64,000 nt of DNA from Platanthera guangdongensis (GCA_039583875.1 CM077150.1:189848375-189912374); one strand, 5' to 3'. Positions 46,505 through 58,236 are shown, counted from the first letter of the stretch. The notes: a model not told the origin generated them from the sequence alone. Made by a program: numbers and translations.

Positions 46505-49500
46505 TTACATAAAGGAAAGATATACAAAAACAACATTTGTACCTGAGCGGAACAACTCCGGATACTCGTCAAGCATAGTCTGCTCTCGCTCCCAAGAGAG
46601 CTCCTCACGACCGCAATTGTCCCACCGGACTTTGACCATCCTGATCTCTTTATTGCGTAGCCGCTTGACCTCCGAGTCCTCAATCCGCACGGGCTTGACC
46701 TTTGTCGTTAGCCCACTATCCACCGGCACTTGATCGACCGCGATCACTTGCGTAGGCTCTTGCACCGCCTTCCGAAGCACCGAAATGTGGAACACATCGT
46801 GTAAACCACTTAGCTCCACCGAAAGCTTCAACCTATAGGCCGCTTCTCCAACTCGCTCCAGAACCTCAAACGGTCCAAGGTACCTCGGGCTTAGCTTTTT
46901 CAATCGCCGCACCCGCGAGACACCCTTGAATGGCTTGATCTTCAAGTATACATACTCGCCCACAGCGAACTCCACGTTCCTGTGCTTGGCATTATAGTAC
47001 TTTGCTTGCCGGTCCTGAGCGATGAGTAACCTCTCCCGAATGGTTCTCACCAAAGAAGTAGCATCATCCACTTCCGATCGCTTATACAACTTCGACTCGC
47101 CCGTTTCTAACCAAGACAACGGCGTGCGACATCTTCTACCATATAGGGCCTCGAAAGGCGCCATCTGAATACTTGCTTGGTAGCTGTTGTTGTATGCGAA
47201 CTCCACCAAATAAAGGTGGTCCTCCCATTGCTTTCCAAAGTCCAAGACACACATGCGAAGCATGTCTTCCATGGTTCTATTGACCCTCTCGGTCTGCCCA
47301 TCCGTTTGCGGATGGAAGGCTGTGCTAAACTTCAGCTTTGTTCCCAACATTTGCTGCACCAGCCTCCAATCGTTGGACGTGAACCGCCCATCTCGGTCAC
47401 TCACGATGCTGCGGGGCACACCATGAAGCCGCACTATATTATCCACATAAAGCTTTGCCAGCTTCTCCACCGGATCATCCTTCCTATGCGGAATAAAATG
47501 CGACACCTTTGTTAATCGATCGACCACCACCCAAATGGCGTCGTTCCCCTTTTGCGACCTTGGCAAACCATGCACAAAGTCCATTGAGATGTCGTCGAAT
47601 TTCCACTCCGGAATAGGCAAGGACTTAAGAAATCCTCCCGGCTTTTGGCACTCCGCCTTCACCAAGGCGCAAGTTTGGCACTTCGCTACGTATAGCGCCA
47701 CATCCTTTTTCAAACCCGGCCACCAAAACAGTTTCTTGACGTCGCGGTACATCTTCGTGCTCCCCGGGTGAATCGAGTACTTGGTATGGTGTGCCTCGTA
47801 CAACAACTCCACCCGTAAATTGCCCACGCTTGGGACGCACAGACGACCGTCTTTCCAAAGCAATCCGTCCTCCACAACGAATTGGGAATTTGACCCATCC
47901 AGAGCCTCTATCATGAACTGCTTCATATGAGCATCCATATCCAAAGCCTGCCGAATCCGATCAGCCAGGTCATATTGGACTTCAGTCCAATTCAGCACTG
48001 CTTCAGCACTAGATTGTCTATCCACACAAACAATCTCCAACGCCTCCAGCTCCTGCACCAACCGCTCATCATGCACTGATAGCCAATTCGCTTGAGCTGG
48101 GGCTCGGCGACTCAACGCGTCCGCAACCGCATTCCCTTTGCCAGGCACGTAGTGGATCTTGAATGTATAGTCCCCCAGGAACTCCATCCATCTACGCTGC
48201 CGCATATTCAGATCTTTCTGATCAATCAGGTACTTTAGACTCTTGTGATCGGTGTAGATATCAATCTTCACACCGTACAAATAGTGTCTCCACAGCTTCA
48301 AGGCAAAAATCACGGCCGCCAACTCCAAGTCGTGGACCGGATAATTCCTCTCGTGCACTTTTAGCTGTCTCGAGCCATAAGCTATCACGCTGCCGTGCTG
48401 CAATAGCACGCAACCCAAACCGCTGCCCGAAGCATCGCTATATATCTCATAGCCTTCGGTTCCAACCGGCGAACTCAGCACAGGCGCCGTGGTCAACCGA
48501 CACTTCAGTTCCTCAAAAGCTCGCGCGCACTCCGGCGTCCAAACGAACTTATGATCCTTCCTCGTCAAAGTAGTGAGAGGTAACGCTAACCGCGAGAAGT
48601 TCTCTACGAAGCGCCTATAATAGCCGGCCAGCCCCAAAAAGCTCCGGACTTCTGCTACCGTAGCAAGCTCAGGCCACTCCCGTATCGCAACAATCTTCGC
48701 CGGATCCACAGCAATACCCTCTCCACTCACTATATGCCCGAGGAACGCCACTGAGGATAGCCAAAACTCGCACTTCGAGAACTTGGCATACAACTGGTTT
48801 CTCCTTAGCGTCTCCAACACCAAATGAAGATGCTTGAAGTGATCTTCCTCACTTTGCGAGTACACCAAAATATCGTCGATGAAGACGATCACGAAATGGT
48901 CCAAGTACTCCCTGAACGTCCTGTTCATCAAATCCATGAATACTGACGGCGCATTAGTCAGCCCAAACGGCATGACCGTAAACTCATAATGCCCGTATCT
49001 CGTACTAAACGCTGTCTTCGGGATATCACTCTCCCTTATCCGCAGCTGATAGTACCCAGACTTGAGATCTAACTTCGAGTACACCGTCGATCCGACTAAC
49101 TGATCAAAGAGATCATCAATCCTAGGGATCGGGTACTTATTCTTCTCAGTCAGCTTGTTTAGCTCCCGATAATCAATACATAATCTCAAGCTTCCGTCCT
49201 TCTTCTTAACAAAGAGGACCGGTGCGCTCCAAGGCGAAGAACTCGGGCGCACACAACCTTGCTCCAACAACTCTTGCAATTGGACTTTCAGCTCCGCCAT
49301 TTCCTTAGGCGCTAGCCGATACGGAGATCGTGACACAGGCTTTGCACCTGGCACTAGCTCGATCGTGAAATCTATCTCCCGTTGAGGCGGGGCTCCAGGA
49401 AGATCCGCGGGGAACACATCAGGGTATTCCGATACCACTGAAATACAATCCAAAGCGGGCTTCGGCTTTGCAACCTCCACAAGTGTAAAGAACAGTTCTG

Positions 49501-49911
49501 CTCCGGCACGAACCGCCTTCACCACCTGAAGAGCAGACATCAACGTCTTGCTCGACCCCTTTAAGCCCGTAAAAGTCGTCTCACGACTTGCTCCCAGCTT
49601 GACTTCCTTGCTACCGCAATCTATATGGGCCTGCTGCTCCGAGAGCCAGTCCATGCCAAATATGACGTCGAACTCCACTAACGGAAGTAAAGACGCCCGC
49701 AGGTCGAACTCCTGCTCCCCAATACGAATCTTAACATCGCAGATCCTAACCGCTCGCATCGAACACCCATTGGGCAACAACACATCCAACTTATCCTTCG
49801 CCATCGAAGAAGGGACTCCGATGCGTGATATAAATCCTTCGGACAAGAAGGAGTGTGAAGCTCCCGTATCGAAGAGTGCTCGTGCCGGATTTTCACAAAT
49901 CAATACGAATC
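46505..49911 (-). CDS. Element F pol: protease, RT, RNase H, integrase (intact)
   Basis: Open frame of 1,147 codons; its first ATG is at 49948, but coding similarity starts near 49911 after an AG acceptor. In that numbering: protease DTGAS (Asp 27); RT with FIDDILVYS (Asp 358, 359); RNase H aspartates in YSDAS (505) and YTDHKS (567); integrase zinc domain with His about 720-727, Cys 757 and 760; catalytic core Asp 790 (MDFVHGLP), Asp 851 (SDRDGRF), Glu 887 (QTDGQTERV); C-terminal tail [16 protein letters not shown], chromodomain-like. All catalytic residues are present. The frame is offset from gag, so it needs splicing of the 76-nt interval or a frameshift. Stop at 46505-46507. Confidence 0.95.
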
Positions 49912-49987
49912 CTAAACAAGCAGTGGTAAGGTAACATGTGCATAACAAGCATATAAAGGAATTGACTTGCTATAAATTAAACCGTAC
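49912..49987 (-). other. Putative gag-protease intron of element F (76 nt)
   Basis: Minus strand ACAG|GTACGG ... TGTTTAG|GATTC. Gag meets TAA ten codons' span into pol's leader, inside this interval. Removing it joins gag and protease in phase. Corresponding intervals lie in E (38942-39018) and D (54650-54741). Confidence 0.6.
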
Positions 49988-51131
49988 CTGTCACCACGTC
50001 AGCTTGTTTAATGGCCTCCTGTTGGCCAAGATTGTAGACCCTTGGTTGGGCCGGAGCATAGTGGGATGCGGTCGACTCCACCGCCTTACCCTTCTCTTCA
50101 TAAGTAGCTCCTGGCCTCCTCTCGGACTTAGGACGTCCGCTCCAACAGTCACGGGCGAAATGCCCCGTCTTGCCACAAGTAAAGCACGCGCCCGGGGTCC
50201 GACTCGTAGTCGCCCCAGAAGCACCAGAAGGAGCTGGACCCGAAGTCCTATGTTTCTTGAAAGCCCTCCGATAGCCTGACTTTGAAGCAGTCGGCACTCT
50301 GAACTCAGATTTCTTTTCACTCAAGCTTTTCTTCGCTTGCACACTCTTCATGTCCTTCTCCAAGGACCGGGCAGTATTGACCAAGGTTAAGAAACCCTGC
50401 GTCATTGGCCCCGACAGTAACAATCTCAGCTCATCCCTCAAGCCTTCATAAAAACGATTAGTCTTGCGCTCCTCATCCATGATGGTGGAGCTAGCATAAC
50501 GACTCAACCGCGTAAACTCGTGGAGATATTCATCCATGCTCCTCTCACCCTGCACCAACTTCAGGAACTCATTCTCCATTGAAATCCTCTGAGTAGAAGG
50601 GAGGTATCTTGCTAAGAACAATCCCGAGAACTCTTCCATCGGAACGTCTATCAGTTGTCTACCTCTCAGGTGATGCAGCTCCAAACCTTCCCACCACATC
50701 CTCGCTTCACCGTCCAGCAGGAACGTAGCGATGGTGGTCATCTGCCACTCCTCCGTCTCCGTCGCTGTCATGACTCTCTTCACCCTAGAGAGCCAGTCTT
50801 CAGCCTGAGATGGGGTTCCCAACCCCGAGAATAACGGAGGGTTAAAGCTCATTACATGCTTCAACTGCCTCTCAGTCGCCCTCCTTGGCACTATTGGTTC
50901 CACAACCCTTTGCTCCACCCTCCTCGGCTCCGCCTCTTGCAGAGGTACTTGCTCCATCACAGGAGCGGGCTGCTGCGCTTGCCTCCCAGGCTGCGCATTG
51001 ATCACGGCCAACACCGCTTCAGCCACCAATCTTATATTTTCAGCCGACAAAGGTGTTGCAGGAGCAACTTCCGGTGCACTACTGGCCTCAGAAACTCGGC
51101 GTTCTGACGGCCCAACACCACTTCGGGTCAC
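49977..51131 (-). CDS. Element F gag (intact, no ATG at its head)
   Basis: 384 codons from GTG at 51131 to TAA at 49977. The triplet directly upstream is TAG and belongs to a CACTATAG acceptor-like sequence. A Pro/Ala-rich N-terminus (about 75 residues) is followed by the retrotransposon gag domain (ATERQLKHVMSFNPPLFSG, EARMWWEG, DVPMEEFSGLFLARYL, YLHEFTRLSRYA, RKTNRFYEGLRDEL), a basic linker, one CCHC knuckle (CFTCGKTGHFARDC), and a tail ending QQEAIKQADVVTG. It builds the particle and packages RNA. The first in-frame ATG would drop the conserved N-terminal segment, so the real start is probably the LTR mini-exon at 52674. Confidence 0.9.
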   Translation of the reverse strand: MTRSGVGPSERRVSEASSAPEVAPATPLSAENIRLVAEAVLAVINAQPGRQAQQPAPVMEQVPLQEAEPRRVEQRVVEPIVPRRATERQLKHVMSFNPPLFSGLGTPSQAEDWLSRVKRVMTATETEEWQMTTIATFLLDGEARMWWEGLELHHLRGRQLIDVPMEEFSGLFLARYLPSTQRISMENEFLKLVQGERSMDEYLHEFTRLSRYASSTIMDEERKTNRFYEGLRDELRLLLSGPMTQGFLTLVNTARSLEKDMKSVQAKKSLSEKKSEFRVPTASKSGYRRAFKKHRTSGPAPSGASGATTSRTPGACFTCGKTGHFARDCWSGRPKSERRPGATYEEKGKAVESTASHYAPAQPRVYNLGQQEAIKQADVVTGTV

Positions 51132-52650
51132 CTATAGTGGTACAAAACACCGTTAAGCGACCAAATAAATTGCAAACAGCAATTATAGGAACACGCAGGT
51201 TCCTCAAACACGAGTATTTTCATTCCTAAGTGGACATTCATGGGTTCTTTTTACTGTTATAACGATGACGCACACAATGTGCTCACCACCCCTTAAAAAG
51301 AATTCGCCCACGAATTCCATTCAAGCCCGACCAAAACCAGTAGTCTGATACCAAATTGTAACATCCCCCTATCCGTCGCATAGCATATAGCAGTAGGTCC
51401 GGCCGGGGCCCGACGCCATATACCACAGACAGACCGGGTGGTTACATATGGAAACCATCCAACCAATCTCAACGTCCTACACAGAGCATTCTAGCGGAAG
51501 CAGTTTGTATAAGTTGTAAACAAGAACCCAGCATAAGAGCACGAATGTCCACTAACATGATAATAGGAATGTTATTACAAAAATACCCAAATATTCGGCC
51601 TTAAGGCCTTACAGAATGTTTCTCTTGACTAATACATGATTTACAAACCTCGGCACGCAGGCCGGTCATACATGAGTAAAACAGAAAACATTTCCACTTG
51701 GGCCTTCGAGGGCCAGCTTCGCAAAAAGGGCTTTAGCCCGCTATTGACCGCTTGGTCCAGCTGCACCTGCAAGCAACAAACCACCGCACGGTGGCAAACA
51801 AAGCAACGGTCAGCAATGCTGACCAAATTATAACGATCCCGCCCCCAACTCGGGGCGGCGATGCTCCTTCCCTGCATTTCATTAGCACAAGCGAGCAATG
51901 CATATAACCATAGCCATTTCATCACAGACGTTGGCTCGCACGGCCACACGCCCCGTGCACTCAGGGCACATTCTCGGTGAACCGGTCGATGTCACGTCAA
52001 TTAAAGCCATTAACATTCCGGACTCACCACCGCCACTTAGACGGCCATTCCTATGAGCAATTCGTCTTCATGGTATTGGTCACGTCAATTTAAGCCATTG
52101 ACCACCGAAGACCCCCATTTATGCCAACGACGAGTGCCATGTAACTTTAGGTCTCTCTAACCCGAACGACATAAAGCGGGTACGGCTCCATCTAACCCGT
52201 GCTCACATCGCAACGGCAATTTAAGCCATTTGCGCGGGTCAAACTTTCACCGAGTCCCATTCTACCGCAATACACATAACCCCGTTATGTTCAAGTTGGC
52301 TCTCAGGCCACCAAGTTGGCAAGACCTCGTGTCCGCCCAGTTTTCCGGGTGCACCTTTGGGTTAGTCCCCAAGGCTCCCTGCTGCAATCTACCGCGTAGA
52401 AAACCCGAAAAACACCCAATAGCACGGAGTCTTCTCCGGCCTTATGCAATGCAACATCACCGATCCGGACTAACATGTCCGGGTAGGCTTCACACAAAAT
52501 GCCTACGTCCGTTCTCGCATACGGACTCTAAACAACGGGGACTTTACATATCTACCCGAAGGAACGCCACCGACTCTCCGCAAACTCGCGAGAGGGGGGC
52601 TTCCTATGCTAAGAAAAGGAGCGATTCAAGCTCAAGATGAGGATCGTTAC
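51132..52650 (-). other. Putative first intron of element F (1,519 nt)
   Basis: GT donor (GTAACG, from 52650) to CACTATAG (AG ends at 51132). Contains R/U5, PBS and leader. Phase 0 at both ends. Confidence 0.55.
51343..51353 (-). other. Primer binding site of element F
   Basis: The minus strand reads TGGTATCAGAC, three bases after the 5' LTR end GATGTTACA. It matches initiator Met tRNA except near its end, as in element E. Confidence 0.85.
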
Positions 52651-53668
52651 CGTTGCGTTCCTCTTTGGCGCCATCGAAAAGTAATCAGATAGAAATCACC
52701 GCACTTGCGTTGCCTCCGTGGATCCGGAGTCGGCTTGCGATTCGGAGCTCCGAAGCTCCTCCAATGGCGGATCTAGCTCCTCTTCCTCTTGCCTTAGCTC
52801 TTCTTTCTCCAAGGGTTTGGAGAGATGAAAAGGTAAGAAAAATGGATTTTTCTAAGTCAACTCCCGGGTATATCCTCCCAGGAACAACCCCCAGCCATTG
52901 GATCTTCAATCAAGGAAATGAACGGCTTTGATTCGGGGCTGAAATGCCCAATCTGGGCCGAACACGGCGTGGCACACGCCCGTGTCCAGGGCCGTGTGCC
53001 GCATTCGCCGTCAAAATCGAATCTTCTGAACACGCACACGGGTATCGAACACGCCCGTGTTCGAGCTGACACGCCCGTGTTCCAGCTGACACGGCCGTGT
53101 AGCCGGCCGTGTACCCCATGATTTTCTCCCGTTTCCAACCCGAGCACTGCACGGGTTCTAGGACACGCCCGTGTCCTTGCCCGTGTCACTTTGACACGCC
53201 TGGGCCCCCAGGCCGTGTACACGGGACATTTCGTCGAGGGAAGATCGACGACTCGATGACACGGCCTTGGACACGCCCGTGTCCTAGGCCGTGTGCCTTG
53301 ACTCGACGATCGTCGAGTGAATCTCGACGATTTCACCTTGACGATCGTCGACACGGGTCGACACGCCCTGCGACACGCCCGTGTCGCAGGCCATGTACCC
53401 GATCTCGACGAATCGTCGAGAATAACTCGACGATTTCACGGCTAAGTGTCGACACGGGTCGACACGCCCTGCGACACGCCCGTGTCGCAGGCCGTGTGCC
53501 CATTCTCGACGAATCGTCGAGAATAACTCGACGACTTCGCGGCTAAGTGTCGACACACGCCCGACAGGCCCTGGGACACGCCCGTGTCCCAGGCCGTGTG
53601 CCTTCAGCCAGAAACCAAAACTGGCCCAAAATGTCCCCCTTTGCTCCTTTGAGTTTCGGGGCGTTACA
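51357..53668 (-). repeat. Element F 5' LTR
   Basis: 2,312 bp. Dyad array (about 53604-52963), then R/U5 with the ATG mini-exon at 52674, ending GATGTTACA. Confidence 0.95.
52651..52674 (-). CDS. Putative gag start exon inside F 5' LTR
   Basis: Eight codons (Met-Ala-Pro-Lys-Arg-Asn-Ala-Thr) followed by GTAACG. About 290 bp downstream of the dyad array, as in D and E. The phase matches the gag exon at 51131. Confidence 0.55.
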
Positions 53669-53673
53669 ATATT

Positions 53674-53951
53674 AAGTGAACATTTGTAAGGTCATAAGGC
53701 CATGTACCCGTTTCAGTGTATTTGGGGTTTCATTCCTGTAGTTGTAGCTGTGGACATTCATATTTGTTGGATTTAAGTTTGGGTTGTTTCAACTTTAAAA
53801 ACTTCCGCTAGAATGCTCTGTGTAGGACGAGTAGTATTAATTGGATGGTTTGATTATGCATTTGGTAACCCTTCCGACTGTCTCTGGTATATGGCATCGG
53901 GTTCCAGCTGGACCTTCTGTTATATGCCATGTGACGGATGGGGGTGTTACA
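53674..53951 (+). repeat. Element E 3' LTR, segment 2
   Basis: 278 bp completing the LTR, ending GGGGGTGTTACA before the TSD copy TGCAT. Confidence 0.93.
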
Positions 53952-54649
53952 TGCATCACTTGGCGGGTTGTCCCTTAACCCAAGTATCCATGGAAGAATT
54001 CTCCCGACTCTTCCTAGCGAAGCATCTTCCTGCGGATCAATGGATAGCTGTGGAAAATGAATTCTAAAGGCTGACGTAAGGTGATGGCAGTGCTGACGCG
54101 TACCTGCATGAGTTTACTCGCTTAGGGCGGTATGCGGGTTCTATTTTTGCGGATGAGCAAATAAAGACAATCGGTTCTATGAAGGACTGAGGGACAAGTT
54201 GAGGTTCTTGGTTTCTAGTTTTGTGAACCAAGGTTTCCAGGCATTGATCGACACTGCGAGCGCGCTAGAAAAAGATATGAAGAGGGTGCAGGGGAAGATA
54301 GCTTTGGCTGTGACGCAACCGGAATGGAAAGTGCCCCGATCTGGGAAACCATTTTATAAGAAGAAATGGTGCAAGAGGTCGAATACTAGTGGACAAGCTC
54401 CTTCATCAGTTGCATCGGGAGCAACATCGGGGGCTACCTCAAAGCCGGATACTCGTATATGCTATAATTGTGGCCGGGTGGGGCATATCGCTCGAGATTG
54501 TCGGGTGCCGCCAAATACTGAAAGGAAGGCGGGAGCGTCATATGCGGAGAAGGGCAAGGCAGTAGTAGACTCCTCTGTCTCGCAGACGCAGCCTCGGGTC
54601 TACAATCTTGGCCTGCAGGAGGCCATCAAGCAGAGTGACGTCGTCACAG
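53952..54649 (+). pseudogene. Element D gag, C-terminal part
   Basis: Resumes the gag cut at 35598, across the TGCAT duplication. It shows VSMEEFSRLFLAKHLP, a TAA at about 54065, a frameshift near 54170 and then an open stretch from about 54199 with a basic linker and CCHC knuckle (CYNCGRVGHIARDC), ending in the EAIKQSDVVT tail before a GT donor-like site at 54650. Confidence 0.85.
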
Positions 54650-54741
54650 GTATGAGTTTAGTTTTGGCATATTATATTGCTTGTATGCTTTGTTTAGGGC
54701 ATATATGTTTGCAGTTTGTGTGTGTGACATGATTGTCACAG
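54650..54741 (+). other. Putative gag-protease intron of element D (92 nt)
   Basis: ACAG|GTATGAG to GTCACAG|GC. Read unspliced, gag runs on to a TGA at 54728-54730. Spliced, it enters the protease frame at the same residue as in E and F. Confidence 0.6.
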
Positions 54742-55340
54742 GCTTTGTGATGATTCAGGACACGCTGGCGCGGGCACTGTTTGATACAGGTGCATCACAT
54801 TCTTTTCTGTCTAGCGAGTTCATAGCGCGGCTTGGGATACCTAGTCGTGCAAAGACAGATAGCGTCAGAGTGGTGTTGCCGAATGGCTGTTGGATGCTTG
54901 CGGATCAAGCTTGCGATGTGGCGGTCCAAATAGGAAGTCGGGATTTCAGTTTAACTACATCTGTTTTGCCAATATCGGAATTCGACGTGATTTTTGGGAT
55001 GGATTGGCTTGCGGAGCAGCATGCCTTGATTGATTGCCAGTCCAAAGAGATCACGTTGGGCCAAAATACCGAACAAGAGACAAAATTCGTGGGTATGCGA
55101 GGAGTGGGCGGAACGTTGATGTCTGCACTCCAGGTAGTCAAGGCTATTCGGAAGGGTGCGAAATGTTATTTCGCACTGATTCAGGCTGTTGAGCCTAAGG
55201 CCAGTGTGTGTGAGGTTCCGATTGTGGCGGAATTTACATATGTGTTTCCCACAGATCTCCCTGGGCTACAACCACAGCGGGAGATTGACTTCACGATCAA
55301 GTTGGTGCCAATTGCGAAACCTGTGGCCCGCTCGCCATAA
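54742..55340 (+). pseudogene. Element D protease and linker
   Basis: Retropepsin with Phe-Asp-Thr-Gly-Ala-Ser near 54780, [15 protein letters not shown], and the linker to RT ([15 protein letters not shown]). Ends in a TAA at 55338. The catalytic Asp is intact. Confidence 0.85.
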
Positions 55341-55358
55341 CGCGTCGCGCCAAAAGAG

Positions 55359-56684
55359 ATGGCTGAGTTCAAGGTCCAACTACAACAATTGCTAGAGCAA
55401 GGTTATATACGCCCAAGTATTTCACCTTGGAGCGCGCCTGTGCTTTTTGTGAAGAAGAAAGACGGTGGGTTGCGGTTATGTATTGACTACCATGAACTGA
55501 ATAAGCTGACCGAAAAGAATAAATATCTGATACCCCGGATTGATGAGTTATTCGATCAGCTGGTGGGCTCGACCGTCTATTTGAAGTTGGACCTGAAGTC
55601 TGGTTATTACTAGTTGAGAATTCGGGAAGGTGACATTCCCAAAACCGCATTTGGAACGCGTTATGGGCACTATGAGTTCACATTCATGCCATTTGGACTA
55701 TGCAATGCGCCCTCGGTATTCATGGATTTGATGCACCGTATATTCCGAGAGTACCTGGATTTGTTCGTGAAAGTGATCATTGATGACATCCTGGTGTACT
55801 CGAAATCGCAAGCTGAGCATGAGACTCACTTGCGGTTGGTGTTGAATACTTTGAGGCAAAATCAGCTCTATGCCAAGTTCTCGAAGTGCGAGTTTTGGCT
55901 ATCGTCAGTTGCCTTTTTGATCCATGTGGTGTGTGGAGCGGGCATTGCTGTAGATCCAGCAAAGATAAAGGCCATAGACGAGTGGCCAATGTTGTCTTCA
56001 GTGGCCGAGGTCAGGAGTTTCCTTGGACTTGCGGGCTACTATCGTAGATTTGTTGAAAACTTCTCGCGGATTGCTTTGCCGCTAAACACGTTGACGTGAA
56101 AAGATCAGAAGTTCGTTTGGATGCCAGAGTGCGCACGAGCTTTTAAAGAGCTAAAGGTTCGGTTGACCACGGCACCGGTATTGTCTTCGCCAAGTGGGAC
56201 CGATGGATTTGTTATTTATAGTGATGCCTCAGGGAGCGGCTTAGGCTGCGTTATTCTGCAACATGGAAAGGTAATTGCTTATGGCTCATGCCAGCTAAAA
56301 GTGCACGAGCGAAATTATCCCGTCATTGATTTGGAATTAGTGGCGGTGATTTTTGCACTAAAGTTATGGCGGCACTACCTTTATGGAGTGAAGGTGGAGA
56401 TCAATACAGATCAAAAGAGCCTAAAGTACCTATTGGAGCAGAAAGACTTGAACATGCAACAATGAAGGTGGTTGGAGTTCCTTGGGGACTACACTTTTGA
56501 GATTCATTATACTACCGGGAAGGGTAATGTTGTCGCGGATGCCTTGAGTCGGAGGGTTCCGGCTAGAGTGAATTGGTTACAAAGGCATGATGAACGTCTT
56601 ATCCAGGAGCTGGAAGCATTAGAGATATATTGTGTTGACAAAAATGCCACTGCCAATGCATGTTTGAACTGGACGGAGGTGTAA
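55359..56684 (+). pseudogene. Element D RT and RNase H
   Basis: RT from [18 protein letters not shown] at about 55611; continues with the [12 protein letters not shown] and catalytic IIDDILVYS near 55780; TGA at about 56097; RNase H with YSDASGSG near 56220 and INTDQKS (usual YTDHKS); TGA at 56463; then the RNase H C-terminus and linker ([10 protein letters not shown]) to a TAA at 56682. Four single-codon stops in an otherwise collinear frame. Confidence 0.88.
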
Positions 56685-56720
56685 TGTGACCTTGAAGACC
56701 GAGTTCGACGGGCAACGGAG

Positions 56721-58106
56721 TTGGATGAAGATCTCTTACGCTATGTTAATGAGGGGCCAGAGGACAAATTCTCCTGGAATGATGGTCTTTTGCAAAAAGA
56801 TGGCCGTTTATGCATCCCAAATGTGGGGAAATTGAGGGAAGTACTGATGTTTGAAGCGCATTATACAAAGTATTCCTTTCACCTCGGGAGAATAAAGATG
56901 TTCAATGATATGAAAAAGCTATTCTGGTGCCCAGGGCTCAAGAGAGATGTTGCCCTCTATGTGACCAAATGCCAAACATGTGCGATGGTGAAGGCGGAAT
57001 ACCAAAAGCCGGGCGGTTATTTGAAGTCGCTGCCGATCCCAGAGTGGAAATTTGATGATATTTCCATGGATTTTGTGCATGGGTTGCCAAAATCTCAGTT
57101 AGGGAATGATTCCATTTGGGTGATTGTTGACCGGCTAACGAAAGTGGCACATTTTCTCCCGAACAGGCGGGATGATTCAGTTAAAAGTTTGGCAAAATTA
57201 TATGTTGACCAGATTGTACGGCTTCACGGTGTTCCTCGGAGCATCGTCAGTGATCGAGATGGGCAATTCACGTCAAATGATTGGAGGCTAGTTCACCGAC
57301 TGTTGGGCACGAAGTTGACTTTCAGTACGGCCTTTCATCCCCAAACGGATGGCCAAACTGAACATACCAACAGAACGATGGAGGACATGCTCCGAATGTG
57401 CGCCCTCGACTTTGGAAAGAGATGGGAAGATCATCTCTATATGGTGTAGTTTGCGTATAATAACAGCTACCAGACGAGCATTGGGATGGCACCATATGAA
57501 GCTTTGTATGGAAGGAAGTGTCGTACTCCCTTGGCTTGGGTAGAAGCGGGCGAAGATCGAGTGTATAAACCTAATGAGGTTGATGAAGCAAATTCAACCA
57601 TACGGACCATTCGAGAGAAGCTACTCATAGCTCAAGATCGACAAGCTAAGTACTACAATGCCAAGCACCAGAACGTGGATTTTGCGGTCGGCGATTGGGT
57701 CTACTTGAAGATCAAGCCCTTCAAAGTTGTCTCCAGGATTCGACGTTTGAAAAAGTTGAGTCCAAGATATTTGGTTCCATTTGAAGTGGTGGAGCGCGTC
57801 GGAGAAGCGGCTTATCGGCTAGCTCTGTTGGCAGACTTGGGTGTATTACATGATGTGTTTCACATCTCGGTGCTTCGAAAAGCCGTTAAAGATCCAGCTC
57901 AAGTGATCGTGGATGATCGTGTGTCGGTGGAGTATGGGCTAACAACGAGAGTTAGACCCATTCAGATTGAGAATCGAGCCGATAAACAGTTACGGAACAA
58001 GACGGTCGTAATGGTTAAAGTCCGGTCGGACAACTGTGGCCGTAAGGAACTTACATGGGAGCGAGAGCAAACCATGCGAGAGGAGTTTCCCGAGCTGTTT
58101 TTGTAA
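56721..58106 (+). pseudogene. Element D integrase and C-terminal tail
   Basis: Zinc domain (AHYTKYSFHLG..., CQTCAMVKAE), catalytic Asp in MDFVHGLP near 57070, Asp in SDRDGQFTS near 57255, Glu in QTDGQTEH near 57355. TAG at 57447 and then an open C-terminal part (57486-58106) with [19 protein letters not shown] and the chromodomain-like tail VRSDNCGRKELTWERE, stopping at 58106. One stop away from intact. Confidence 0.88.
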
Positions 58107-58236
58107 TTTGTGGAGAGATTGTTTGTGTAACCTGAAACTTTTAATGTTATAACTATTTGGTTGCTGGTTGCTGGTTGTTGGTTTCCTTCCTGTGTACTAA
58201 TTTCGAGGACGAAAGTTTTTTGTAGGAGGGGATGGT

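Larger units (their letters stand above)
44158..53668 (-). mobile_element. Element F: young, intact Tekay-like Ty3/gypsy chromovirus
   Basis: Two LTRs of exactly 2,312 bp (44158-46469 and 51357-53668) that differ by about 18 substitutions and no indels by my reading, roughly 0.8%. TSD ATATT is perfect. Gag and pol are open from end to end on the minus strand. PBS (TGGTATCAGAC, 51353-51343) and polypurine tract are present. It is the only element in the window that could be autonomous. Confidence 0.96.
35599..53951 (+). mobile_element. Element E: Tekay-like Ty3/gypsy chromovirus, degenerate
   Basis: LTRs of 1,976 bp: left 35599-37574, right 42460-44157 plus 53674-53951, which also sum to 1,976. 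TSD TGCAT. Gag, protease, RT, RNase H and integrase are recognisable in order. At least five stops or frameshifts are visible. Its right LTR is interrupted by element F. Confidence 0.93.

Noticed and set aside
49912..49987. Programmed ribosomal frameshift as the gag-pol link in F
   Set aside because: Not excluded, but the corresponding intervals in D and E have different lengths and phases, and each contains GT...AG, so splicing explains all three better.
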